Shown: positions 32,473 through 40,629 of the stretch, piece by piece | Position numbering within the stretch: the first letter of the stretch is position 1 | Layout: each line of letters opens with the position of its first letter | From: Lachnospiraceae bacterium | GTDB taxonomy: Bacteria > Bacillota > Clostridia > Lachnospirales > Lachnospiraceae | Assembly: GCA_021200475.1 (NCBI GenBank) | Contig: JAJQGP010000015.1 | Coordinates: 1-64,000, forward strand | Length of the DNA stretch: 64,000 bases | Reading direction: 5' to 3' | Program-made: the position numbers and the translations under genes | The notes under the pieces: model-generated | The model's input: the letters and a program-made list of their open reading frames with translations, nothing else | Told to the model about the DNA's origin: nothing | Database searches by the model: none

Positions 32473-34977
32473 TCAATACATGTTCGATTTCCAGATAATA
32501 TTTACCAGACGGCCGATGCACGCTTTTAATTCTTCCAGAGAAAGGGCCCCTGCCGCGAGCTCCTGGCGGATGTTTTCGTGATCCTCCGGGCGTCCCGGCA
32601 TGACCATGTCATTCCCGGCGCGCATGCAGCCGGCAGCGGTACAGTCCGGGCCGTCATGCGTGGTGGTCCAGTCGGTCATGATAAAGCCCTCAAATCCCCA
32701 CTCGTTTCTCGCTGCTTTGGTGCAGAGGTCGTAGTTGTTCGCGGCATGGATGCCATTTACCTTATTGTAGCTGGTCATGACCATCATCGGCTGGGATTCG
32801 CGGATCGCAATCTCGAATCCCTTCAGGTAAACTTCGCGGAGCGCGCGCTCAGAGAGAATCGAGTCAGAGCCCTTCCGGTTGTCCTCCTGGTTGTTGCAGG
32901 CAAAATGCTTGATGGTGGTGCCGCAGCCTTTCTCGGACTGTACGCCATTGGTCATCGCCGCTGCGATTTTCCCGGTCAGGAACGGGTCTTCGGAGTAATA
33001 CTCAAAATTCCGTCCGCACAGGGGGTTCCTGTGAATATTCATGCCAGGAGCCAGCCAGGAAGTGACAAGCAGCATCTGCATTTCCTCTGCCGCGGCCTTG
33101 CCGACTCTGGCGACGGTCTGCGGATTCCAGGTCTGCGCCAGGGCAGTGCCCACCGGAAACGCCGTGCAATACTGGAAGTACTGCTCTCCTTCCGGTTCCT
33201 CTGTGTCTCTGCAAAGGTAGCCTCCCTCGATGCCCTTCAAAAACGGCTCTTTGACTACATTGCCGTCTTTCACAAAATAGGTCCGGTTCAGGCGCAATCC
33301 GGCCGGGCCGTCCGCGAAAACAATATCCGAAAGCCCCTGCTCCTTTGCGCAGGAGCTGCTCTGTGCCGCGGAACCAGGCACAGACATGCCCGCAGAACCG
33401 ACGGTAGCGAGCATCCCTGCTCCCGGATCGCCCGTTGATAGCTGAATCAGCTGCTCTTCCGTAAGTGTATCTACGAACTGCTTCACGTTCTCCGGAATGC
33501 GGGCCGTCTCTTCTCCATAAACGACTGTCTCTGCCGCAAAATCCGCCTCCCCAAGCTGTACGGCCGGGAGCGCACCCGTGCCCTCTGCCTCTGCAAGCCA
33601 TGCCGCGCGGCGGGCCTGTATTTTTTCCGCCGGAGCAGACAGTTCATCCAGCGCTTCCTGCAGCGGGCAGATATTTTCCGTCTTCACCAGAATTTGATCC
33701 GCTGCCGCCTGCACTGTACCTGCCAGTGAGGAGCTTTCGAGGCTGTTCCCGACAAAAATCCCGTAAATTCCTTTTTCCAGCACCCAGCCCGGCGTCTTCT
33801 CGCAATACGACGCAAGCTCATATGGCGTAAAGGAAATCTTCAGTTCTTCACTCTCCCCAGGCTGCAGCAGCTTTGTCTTCGCAAATCCGACCAGACGGCG
33901 GTATTCCTTTGCCATCTTCTCCTGCGGGCAGGAAACATACACCTGCACGGTCTCCCGGCCCTCTTTCGCGCCTGTATTGGTCACCGATACAGTCACCGTA
34001 ATTTTAGTCTTTTTCCCCATCTCCCGGCAGGCGCTTATGTCAGTCGTCTGAATCGCAAAGTCTGTATATCCCAGGCCAAAGCCGAAGCCATAACGCACCG
34101 GTACCTCAAAGGTGTCAAAATAGCGATACCCGACATAGATCCCCTCGCGGTAATACTCCTTCTCCACATTGCCATTGTTGTGGGAAAAGGTCGCACTGTT
34201 CGGATAGTCCGCATACTGCCAGGCCCAGCTGTCGGTCAGCTTGCCCGAGGGTGATACCTTCCCACATAAGACATCTGCAAAAGCGTTTCCGCCTTCGCAC
34301 CCCAGCTGGGAAATCTGCAGAACTGCCGCTATATTTTCATAAGTGTCCAGGAAAGAAAGATCCACCTGGCCTCCTGCATTTATCACCAGAACCACCTTCG
34401 GGTATGCGGCACAGATCGCTTCAATCAGCTGCGCTTCCTCCTTCGAGAGGTAGTAATCCCCTTCCTTCTCAAACCGATCTGCGCCCTCACCGGCCACACG
34501 GCTCAAAACATAGACCGCAATATCCGCCTCTGTTTTCCGGACATTCAGATCCCCCGCCGGATAGACAAAAGGTCTTTTCGCATAAACATCAAAAAGCCGC
34601 AGCGCTCCGTCCGGAGAGCTGTCCGCCGCTGCCCAGATCTCGTCTCTCCACTGTTCTCTTGCAGCCGTAAACCGTCTGTCATAGTCATCCAGCCAGTCTT
34701 CCGTCGTGATCCGGTACCCGGCCTGCTCAAGGCCTTCCCGGATGGTCACGCTGTAGCGCTCATTGACATCACCGGAGCCGGTTCCGCCCTTAATTGTATG
34801 CCCGACGCCCGCGCCATACAGGGCAATCGGTGCAGTAAGAGACACCGGAAGCAGGCCTCCTTCATTTTTCAGCAATACAATGGACTCCGCCGCCGCCTGG
34901 CGCGCCACCTCGCGGTGCGCCAGCTCATAAGGCTGAACCTCCTGTGTCGTTGTGCCGCTAAATACACGAGTTTTCAT
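32473..34977 (-). CDS. GH3 beta-glycosidase with inverted domain order
   Basis: An 834-residue family-3 glycoside hydrolase whose domains are in the reverse of the usual order. The GH3 C-terminal alpha/beta sandwich comes first (VARQAAAESIVLLKNEGGLL; LLPVSL), then a FnIII-like domain (KITVTVSVTNTGAKEGRETV). The catalytic TIM barrel is last (LAPGMNIHRNPLCGRNFEYYSEDP; nucleophile Asp769 in GFIMTDW). Permuted GH3 enzymes are known among gut Firmicutes. No signal peptide, so it acts in the cytoplasm on imported oligosaccharides; beta-glucosidase or beta-xylosidase is likely but not decided. Start at 34977 with GAGGAGG; promoter at 35050-35078. Confidence 0.92.
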   Translation of the reverse strand: MKTRVFSGTTTQEVQPYELAHREVARQAAAESIVLLKNEGGLLPVSLTAPIALYGAGVGHTIKGGTGSGDVNERYSVTIREGLEQAGYRITTEDWLDDYDRRFTAAREQWRDEIWAAADSSPDGALRLFDVYAKRPFVYPAGDLNVRKTEADIAVYVLSRVAGEGADRFEKEGDYYLSKEEAQLIEAICAAYPKVVLVINAGGQVDLSFLDTYENIAAVLQISQLGCEGGNAFADVLCGKVSPSGKLTDSWAWQYADYPNSATFSHNNGNVEKEYYREGIYVGYRYFDTFEVPVRYGFGFGLGYTDFAIQTTDISACREMGKKTKITVTVSVTNTGAKEGRETVQVYVSCPQEKMAKEYRRLVGFAKTKLLQPGESEELKISFTPYELASYCEKTPGWVLEKGIYGIFVGNSLESSSLAGTVQAAADQILVKTENICPLQEALDELSAPAEKIQARRAAWLAEAEGTGALPAVQLGEADFAAETVVYGEETARIPENVKQFVDTLTEEQLIQLSTGDPGAGMLATVGSAGMSVPGSAAQSSSCAKEQGLSDIVFADGPAGLRLNRTYFVKDGNVVKEPFLKGIEGGYLCRDTEEPEGEQYFQYCTAFPVGTALAQTWNPQTVARVGKAAAEEMQMLLVTSWLAPGMNIHRNPLCGRNFEYYSEDPFLTGKIAAAMTNGVQSEKGCGTTIKHFACNNQEDNRKGSDSILSERALREVYLKGFEIAIRESQPMMVMTSYNKVNGIHAANNYDLCTKAARNEWGFEGFIMTDWTTTHDGPDCTAAGCMRAGNDMVMPGRPEDHENIRQELAAGALSLEELKACIGRLVNIIWKSNMY

Positions 34978-35049
34978 CTCTCATTTCCTCCTCATATCAC
35001 TTTTCTGTTCGCAGCTGTGCAGTTCCTTCGCAATTACAGGATAATCTCT

Positions 35050-35078
35050 ATTCTATAAATAAAGTCTGATTTTTTCAA
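35050..35078 (-). promoter_or_regulatory. Promoter of the GH3 gene
   Basis: Minus strand TTGAAA (35073-35078), 17 bp, TAGAAT (35050-35055). Confidence 0.65.
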
Positions 35079-35117
35079 GGAATTTTTATAATATTTTGAA
35101 AGCACTGCTTTTACAGT

Positions 35118-35139
35118 GTTACAGGTCACACCGATCTAA
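35118..35139. repeat. Half copy of the GTTACAGGTCACA element
   Basis: GTTACAGGTCACACC followed by GATCTAAC matches the left arm of copies at 7253 and 8188; the right arm is missing. It lies in the divergent GH3/ATPase intergenic region. Confidence 0.6.
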
Positions 35140-35167
35140 CGCACAATCAAAGGATTTCAAAATCCCC

Positions 35168-35196
35168 TTGTTTTTTCACAAAGCCACGATTATACT
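35168..35196 (+). promoter_or_regulatory. Candidate promoter for the AAA-like ATPase gene
   Basis: TTGTTT (35168-35173), 17 bp, TATACT (35191-35196), 69 bp before the ATG at 35266. Confidence 0.5.
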
Positions 35197-35265
35197 ATTG
35201 TCAGTTGAATTTTGAAAACTTTGGACAGCTTCATATTCTTCTGCCTGAAAGGAAGTGAATGTTAC

Positions 35266-36855
35266 ATGAGTAAAATATTTAATACCACAGCAAACTGTAT
35301 ACCGGGAAAACACTATATGGTAGATCTCACAGAACGGTTAAAACAGATCAAAGAGATGGTAGACCGCGGCGATTATTTTACCGTTAACCGCGCCAGACAA
35401 TACGGAAAAACGACCACCCTGCTGGCACTGGCGGAATACCTGAAGGAAGACTATTTCGTCATCCGCCTGGATTTTCAGCGGTTGAGCGATGCTTCCTTTG
35501 CGGACGAAAGCAGTTTTATCTTTGCGCTCACAAAACGCATCCTTCTGGCTGTCAAAGGAATTGAGATACCAAAAGGCCCGGCAGAGGAGCTCACCTGTTT
35601 TGCCCAAAAAAAAGGAAACGCGGAGACTCTGGATGAATTATTTATCGTCTTAAATGAATGGTGCGAACAGTCTGAGAAACCGCTCGTTCTGATTGTTGAC
35701 GAAGTAGATCAGGCATCCAACTACCAGGTATTTCTGAATTTTCTTGCGCAGCTAAGGGCAAATTATATCGAAAGAGACCTGATTTCCACGTTCCAATCCG
35801 TGATTCTGGCAGGGGTCTATGACATTAAAAACCTGAAAAGGAAATTTGTTGCCCCAAATGAACACAGCACAAATTCACCATGGAATGTGGCGGCTGATTA
35901 TAAAATTGATATGAGTTTTTCTACTGCAGATATCGAAGGAATGTTGCTCGAATATGAGAATGACTACGCAACAGGAATGGACGTGCACGCAGTCGCTCAG
36001 GAAATCTACGATTATACATCCGGATACCCATTTCTCGTGTCACGTGTTTGCAAATATCTGGATGAAACGCTTCCCGGCACGGAAACATTTCCGAATCGTT
36101 CAGCAGCCTGGACGCAAGAAGGCGTCGCCAAAGCTGTCGGGGCAGTCATAGTTGAGACTAATACGTTATTTGAATCTCTGATTGACAAAGTAGAGCTTTA
36201 CCCGGACTTGAAAGAAATCTTGTATGACATCCTGATGCATGGCGCAGATGTTTATTACAACCCGGATAGCATAGCAATCAGCGTAGCAAAAATGTTTGGG
36301 TTTGTCAAAAAAGAAGGTTCAAAAGTTATTATAGGAAACCGGATTTTTGAAATACGCCTGTATAACTACTTTCTGCTCTCTGAGGAAAGCCGGACAACCG
36401 ACATCTATCGTCTCGGAGTACGTGAAAAATACCAGTTTATACGCGACGATGGGCTTGATATGAATTTGATTCTGGAACGATTTGTCGTCAGCTTTGATGA
36501 TCTCTACGGAGATCAGGATCAAAAATTTAAAGAAGAGGATGGCAGAAGGTATTTTCTTCTGTACCTGCGCCCTATCATCAATGGAGAAGGAAATTATTAT
36601 ATCGAATCCCGCACGCGCAATATGGAACGCACCGATATCATTATCGATTATAAAGCAAAGCAATACGTGATTGAGCTCAAGCTCTGGCACGGCGATGCGT
36701 ACAACACACGCGGCGAACAGCAGCTGATGGATTACCTTGATTACTATCACCTGGACAAAGGATATATGCTCAGCTTTGACTTTAATAAGAAGAAAAAAAT
36801 TGGTCTGAAGGAAATTACTCTTGGCAATAAACTGCTCATAGAGGCTGTGGTATAA
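35266..36855 (+). CDS. AAA-like ATPase with C-terminal PD-(D/E)XK-type nuclease domain, family 1
   Basis: A 529-residue protein that opens SKIFNTTANCIPGKHYMVDL, the usual start of AAA-like (AAA_14/AAA-35-like) proteins. The P-loop is NRARQYGKTTTLLAL and Walker B is VLIVDEVDQA. A C-terminal ERTDIIIDYKAKQYVIELKLW gives the D-x(n)-ExK pattern of PD-(D/E)XK nucleases. Role unknown. The gene is one of three ATPase-nuclease genes within 10 kb but only distantly related to the other two. The ATG at 35266 has AAGGAAG; the frame to 35212 has no site. Opposite strand to all neighbours and ends in its own terminator, as if acquired as a unit. Confidence 0.85.
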   Translation: MSKIFNTTANCIPGKHYMVDLTERLKQIKEMVDRGDYFTVNRARQYGKTTTLLALAEYLKEDYFVIRLDFQRLSDASFADESSFIFALTKRILLAVKGIEIPKGPAEELTCFAQKKGNAETLDELFIVLNEWCEQSEKPLVLIVDEVDQASNYQVFLNFLAQLRANYIERDLISTFQSVILAGVYDIKNLKRKFVAPNEHSTNSPWNVAADYKIDMSFSTADIEGMLLEYENDYATGMDVHAVAQEIYDYTSGYPFLVSRVCKYLDETLPGTETFPNRSAAWTQEGVAKAVGAVIVETNTLFESLIDKVELYPDLKEILYDILMHGADVYYNPDSIAISVAKMFGFVKKEGSKVIIGNRIFEIRLYNYFLLSEESRTTDIYRLGVREKYQFIRDDGLDMNLILERFVVSFDDLYGDQDQKFKEEDGRRYFLLYLRPIINGEGNYYIESRTRNMERTDIIIDYKAKQYVIELKLWHGDAYNTRGEQQLMDYLDYYHLDKGYMLSFDFNKKKKIGLKEITLGNKLLIEAVV

Positions 36856-36876
36856 AACCGCAGCCTCTCTTTTTCG
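36841..36876 (+). terminator. Terminator of the AAA-like ATPase gene
   Basis: GAGGCTGTGGT-ATAAA-ACCGCAGCCTC followed by TCTTTTT; the TAA stop is in the loop. About 34 bp of it (GCTGTGGTATAAA.. to CTCTCTTTTTC) recur at 40601-40634. Confidence 0.85.
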
Positions 36877-36896
36877 TCAGGCATTTCATTCACTGC

Positions 36897-37262
36897 TCAC
36901 CCGGCACGAAATCCCAGTCTCAGGCAACTATACCCTTTCATCTGTATTTCTCCGGAAAGGATTTCATTTGTTTCCAGATCCTGATACGGATGTTCGAGTG
37001 TAACTTTCACAGCTCCGAAATTAAAATTCTGAAGGAAATATACACTGTCAGGCACATCTTTAGATAAAGTGTCCTCTGACATCGGTTTCCGTTCGCGCAC
37101 AGTGACGCCATGCGGAAGCACTGCCTTGAAATGACTGCCCGTTCCCGTTTCTTTTGTAATATCTTCCATGAGTGTCCGCAGAAATCTCGGATCCATCTGC
37201 GCAGCGACAAAATATGTGGTTCCCTTTCCATACTGATTCCTATATGAAACAGGGGCAGAATT
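36897..37262 (-). pseudogene. GH42 beta-galactosidase remnant (C-terminal end)
   Basis: The frame encodes about 121 residues matching only the end of GH42-type beta-galactosidases: SYRNQYGKGTTYFVAAQ (the NxyGkG segment of the trimerisation-domain exit), then a small beta-domain with FLQNFNFGAVKVTLEHPYQD and GEIQMKGYSCLRL. An in-frame TAG lies at 37263-37265 and no catalytic domain is found upstream. A perfect 10-bp hairpin and a tandem repeat lie exactly at the break. A 99-codon ATG frame (37196) is just the remainder; it is unlikely to be functional. Confidence 0.75.
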
Positions 37263-37275
37263 CTATCTGCCCCTG
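37250..37275. repeat. Perfect hairpin at the GH42 truncation point
   Basis: CAGGGGCAGA/TCTGCCCCTG, 10-bp stem with a 6-nt loop that contains the in-frame TAG. It may mark the deletion junction. Confidence 0.8.
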
Positions 37276-37290
37276 CTGATTACATCACTT

Positions 37291-37398
37291 TCGCATTTAT
37301 CGGTAGCGAAACACCGATACCATCGTTCGCATTTAATCGGCAGCGAAACGCCAATAGCATCGCTCGCATTTACACGGTAGCGAAACACCGATATGGCG
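37291..37398. repeat. Tandem repeat, three units of 35-37 bp
   Basis: Units start TCGCATTTA and continue CGG(T/C)AGCGAAAC(A/G)CC at 37291, 37327 and 37364. Units 1 and 2 share AT(A/C)..CCATCG-like ends. There are no unique spacers, so it is not a CRISPR array. It lies 6 bp beyond the stop of the ATPase gene at 37404. Confidence 0.85.
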
Positions 37399-37403
37399 TG
37401 TAT

Positions 37404-38984
37404 TCAGCGCTTAACTACCTTCTCAATCTTACAAAAGTGCTTTTTCCCACCTTTTCGTGTGTCCTTATCATAACTGATGCCAACCAGCAAAATTTCTCCC
37501 TGATAATGCTGTAGACAACTCACATAGTTCTGTTTCCGAATCTGGTCAAGTGCTGTCTTCACATTATGATCCCATTTCAACTCTATCACCAGCGCAGGTG
37601 TCCGACAAGCCCGATCCGGCACATATACCAAATCTGCGAACCCTTTCCCAGCAGGCATTTCACGGTAAAGCGCATAAGTTTCCTGCGCCGCATAATACGC
37701 AAGCTCTACTGCATAAGCAAGCGAGGTCTCGTCATGATACCTCAGGATAGAAGAATTCTCCTCATGAATTGTTTCAACTCGCCGCGCTACTTCCTCTTCA
37801 TCCATTGAAAATGTCAGCTGCAGAAGCTCTGCCGAGCTTCTGATTGCCTCGATCATACGCGGATACTCTTCGTCTTTAATACATCTGACAAATTCCTGGC
37901 GAACTTCATTATTGGGAATACGGCATGTTTTTTTTGAAAAATCGTATGTCAGATACCCCAGATGTATCAATAATGCTAATACATCATCCGCTCCCGAAAA
38001 AGTAGTCATATCATTTTGAAAGGACTCAATGTCGATTAAAATACTTTCTCCTGCAATCAGCCGCGCGACACGATCTCGAAGTCCATCGTAGCCCATCTGA
38101 ATATATATTTTCAAAGCCTCGTAGGTCTCTGTCTGTGTCCAATAACTGTCAAAAATGCCGCTCAGCATGACCATTACCACAGACCTCGGATTATAAATGG
38201 GAATCCCCAGCACATCGTAACCATCATACCAGCGCTTTGTCTCGTCAAGCGATACACCATACTGTTCACTTAACGCAGCCACCTCCTGCTCAGTGAACCC
38301 GGTAAATTCCGCATACTCCATCGGATTGGTAATTGCAATTTCCGTAAACATATTAAGTGCCGAGTGTTCCCCGTATTTCTTAATAGGAAGAATCCCAGTC
38401 ATGTAAGCAAGCGCCACGTAAGACTGATCTTTCAGCAAAAAACGCAGATAATCCAAATACCGTGTCTGCGCATTCGTATCTTTGGGAAAAACACGAAAGA
38501 CGCAGTCCCACTCATCAATAATAAACACAAATGAAATACCGGTCTGTGTGAACGCATCCTCCAGATAGGACATGAAATCTATTTCCGAAAACTCCACACC
38601 CTGGCACTCTTTTTTGAGCTCCATCGCAATCATTTTTTCAAGAATTGCAATCATTCCTTCCACAGATTTCCCGCGGGTCAGGGCATTTCGCATATTAATC
38701 CGAATTACATTGTATTTATTTAAATGTTCTTCAAATATCGGACTCTTCGCTATTTTAAAACCGGAAAACAGTTCTCTCGAATCACATCCTCTTCCATAAT
38801 ACGCTGCCAGCATATTGACTGCTATTGATTTTCCAAATCGCCGTGGTCGACTGACACTTATATATTTCTGCTCTGTATCCACCACGCTGTTCGTATGCGA
38901 GATCAACATCGTCTTATCAACATAAATTTTCGATCGCACAGCCTGATAAAATTCACGATTTCCCGGATTTAAATAAACACCCAC
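37404..38984 (-). CDS. AAA-ATPase-like/PD-(D/E)XK protein (DUF1703 type), family 2
   Basis: A 526-residue protein of the AAA-ATPase-like plus PDDEXK_9 type. The N-terminal ATPase has IYVDKTMLI, P-loop SRPRRFGKSIAVNML and Walker B FVFIIDEWDCVF. The middle has the WYDGYDVLG segment typical of the family. The C-terminal nuclease-like domain has GKGFADLVYVPD and PALVIELKWDHN (D..ExK). Such proteins are abundant in gut bacteria; their role is not established. GTG start at 38984 with GGGAGG. Flanked by a tandem repeat and the GH42 remnant, which fits a recombinationally active site. Confidence 0.88.
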   Translation of the reverse strand: MGVYLNPGNREFYQAVRSKIYVDKTMLISHTNSVVDTEQKYISVSRPRRFGKSIAVNMLAAYYGRGCDSRELFSGFKIAKSPIFEEHLNKYNVIRINMRNALTRGKSVEGMIAILEKMIAMELKKECQGVEFSEIDFMSYLEDAFTQTGISFVFIIDEWDCVFRVFPKDTNAQTRYLDYLRFLLKDQSYVALAYMTGILPIKKYGEHSALNMFTEIAITNPMEYAEFTGFTEQEVAALSEQYGVSLDETKRWYDGYDVLGIPIYNPRSVVMVMLSGIFDSYWTQTETYEALKIYIQMGYDGLRDRVARLIAGESILIDIESFQNDMTTFSGADDVLALLIHLGYLTYDFSKKTCRIPNNEVRQEFVRCIKDEEYPRMIEAIRSSAELLQLTFSMDEEEVARRVETIHEENSSILRYHDETSLAYAVELAYYAAQETYALYREMPAGKGFADLVYVPDRACRTPALVIELKWDHNVKTALDQIRKQNYVSCLQHYQGEILLVGISYDKDTRKGGKKHFCKIEKVVKR

Positions 38985-39135
38985 TGTATCACCTCCCGGC
39001 TATAGCTATTTGTATTTCTCTGTTTGCCAGCCTTTCCAGGCACCATATGTTTCAATTTTTTCTGTTTATTGAAACATTCTAGCACATAATATTCCCCGGA
39101 ACAAGAAAAAACCACAGCATCTCCTTACTTTACTC

Positions 39136-40002
39136 TCAATTCTTCCGCAGAATCCCCGTATATCTGGGAACCTGAAAGCTTCTGCAAAACATTTCGCACT
39201 TGCAGAGGAATATAAAATAGATATTTGTCTCACAAAGGCGCAAGGTCTCATAATTAGCCTGTCCTTTGGCAATGATCACCTCTGCGTTTTCCCAGATGCC
39301 TTTCGCCTGCGTGGATAACTCCGGCAGCCAGGTGCCCGCAATCCCATTGCCGTTATCATACACCTCTGCCACCTTTTGCAGACCGATTTCCAGAGCGTCC
39401 TCCATCGTCATATCATTTAAAACAGGTTTTCCCCTTACCAGCACCTTCACACTGAGGTGGGGAAAGCTTTCCCGAATCACTTCCAGAAACAGCTTGTCCA
39501 GCACGCCCTCACCTGCATTGTCTGTCAAAAACAGTAAATTCCGACGGCTGCTTAAATCCCGCTTTAGTCTTTCATAGGTCTCACCTGTGACCGAATTTTG
39601 CTCCACTTCTTTTAAAAGTGTCTCCAGATATTCTTCCTCCACGTTGTTCACAGCGGAAAAATCGATATAATTCCCCACCAGAGAAAACTGCAGCGCTTTC
39701 AGAAGCGGATCCTCTGCACCGTGAATCTTCTCCCGGATTCCCTGCTCTTTTTTCAGCAGAAGCTGATTATAATAAGACTTTTCTTCGGAATAGTCACGGA
39801 CACATCCAAAAATCTCTCTGCTCAGTTCGTTGATCTCCCGAACAATCACCGGAGCACATACTTCCCTGGATGCTCCGGAAAAAATCCCATACATTCTCTG
39901 TAAAAACTCTAACTTCTGCTCTTCTGACGCATCCTCAGGAAGCGAGCGAAACTGCTGTTCCGTCAGGCACTGGATGCATTCCGACCGCAATAATGTATTC
40001 AT
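39136..40002 (-). CDS. DUF89/ARMT1-like metal-dependent phosphatase
   Basis: A 288-residue DUF89 family protein. These are metal-dependent phosphatases that remove damaged or unwanted phosphorylated metabolites. An N-terminal helical bundle precedes the catalytic core, with NLLFLTDNAGEGVLDKLFLE (Asp-Asn metal site), VRGKPVLNDMTMEDAL and IIAKGQANYETL. Soluble. The ATG at 40002 has GGGAGGG. It lies alone between the ATPase gene and the TetR remnant. Substrate cannot be told from sequence. Confidence 0.85.
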   Translation of the reverse strand: MNTLLRSECIQCLTEQQFRSLPEDASEEQKLEFLQRMYGIFSGASREVCAPVIVREINELSREIFGCVRDYSEEKSYYNQLLLKKEQGIREKIHGAEDPLLKALQFSLVGNYIDFSAVNNVEEEYLETLLKEVEQNSVTGETYERLKRDLSSRRNLLFLTDNAGEGVLDKLFLEVIRESFPHLSVKVLVRGKPVLNDMTMEDALEIGLQKVAEVYDNGNGIAGTWLPELSTQAKGIWENAEVIIAKGQANYETLRLCETNIYFIFLCKCEMFCRSFQVPRYTGILRKN

Positions 40003-40111
40003 CAAACTGTTCCCTCCTTCTGAACCTATTCCAAAATATATCCGAACAAAACACGTAAAGCAACCCCAAAACGGGCAATCCTTTATAAGTCAGACAGTCT
40101 CGCAGCGGCTT

Positions 40112-40537
40112 CTATAAGGCTCCGGATGTGGGCATAAACAGCCTCCCCTTATCTGGCGCATACTCCTCCGCCAGGATCCGGCTCATATCCTCCAGGCTCT
40201 CCACGCAGTCTCTTAAAAGCCACGCTTTCAGTATCGCCTTCAGTCCGGCATTGAAAAAGATCTGGTGATAATACACCTCCTCTTTAGAGGAGTAGTTCAT
40301 CTTACGCATCACATCCATAATATGCTCATCCAGAAGGTCCGGAACGACGTCAAAAGCGATCCCCTTCTTCTCACATTCCGTCATGTAAGCCAAAAGAAGC
40401 GTCTTATTCTCCCTGACCAGTGTAAAAAGCTGAGAGAATCCATTCCCCAGCCGCAGACCACTTTCCCTTTCTTCCGTCCGGGCAGTCCCTTCATCATCCG
40501 CATTGTTTTCACAAGTCGCCCCATCTATCCGTTCTCC
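40112..40537 (-). pseudogene. Truncated TetR-family regulator (C-terminal domain only)
   Basis: The open frame from the stop at 40538 encodes about 141 residues. It reads like the ligand domain of a TetR regulator (LFTLVRENKTLLLAYM; YHQIFFNAGLKAILKAWLL; ESLEDMSRILAEEY). The DNA-binding helix-turn-helix should be N-terminal, but only 90 bp separate the frame from the MATE gene terminator, so it is absent. No good start codon with a ribosome site is present (TTG at 40393, ATG at 40384). Probably the relic of a regulator of the adjacent MATE pump. Confidence 0.65.
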
Positions 40538-40594
40538 TCATAATAAGCTATACCTTTTCCGACCGATTTTCCCGACTATCCGATTTAACCGCTG

Positions 40595-40620
40595 AAAAAA
40601 GCTGTGGTATAAACCACAGC
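40595..40620. terminator. Bidirectional terminator of the MATE gene
   Basis: GCTGTGGT-ATAA-ACCACAGC (40601-40620). Minus strand: T6 at 40595-40600. Plus strand: CTCTCTTTTT. Nearly the same sequence terminates the ATPase gene at 36845-36878. Confidence 0.88.
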
Positions 40621-40629
40621 CTCTCTTTT

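Noticed and set aside
37007-37231. A 74-codon frame overlapping the GH42 relic
   Set aside because: It is an out-of-frame reading of the same DNA. The homologous frame is the one ending at 36897.
37291-37398. Possible CRISPR array
   Set aside because: Three imperfect units abut each other with no unique spacers and no cas genes are nearby. It is a simple tandem repeat.
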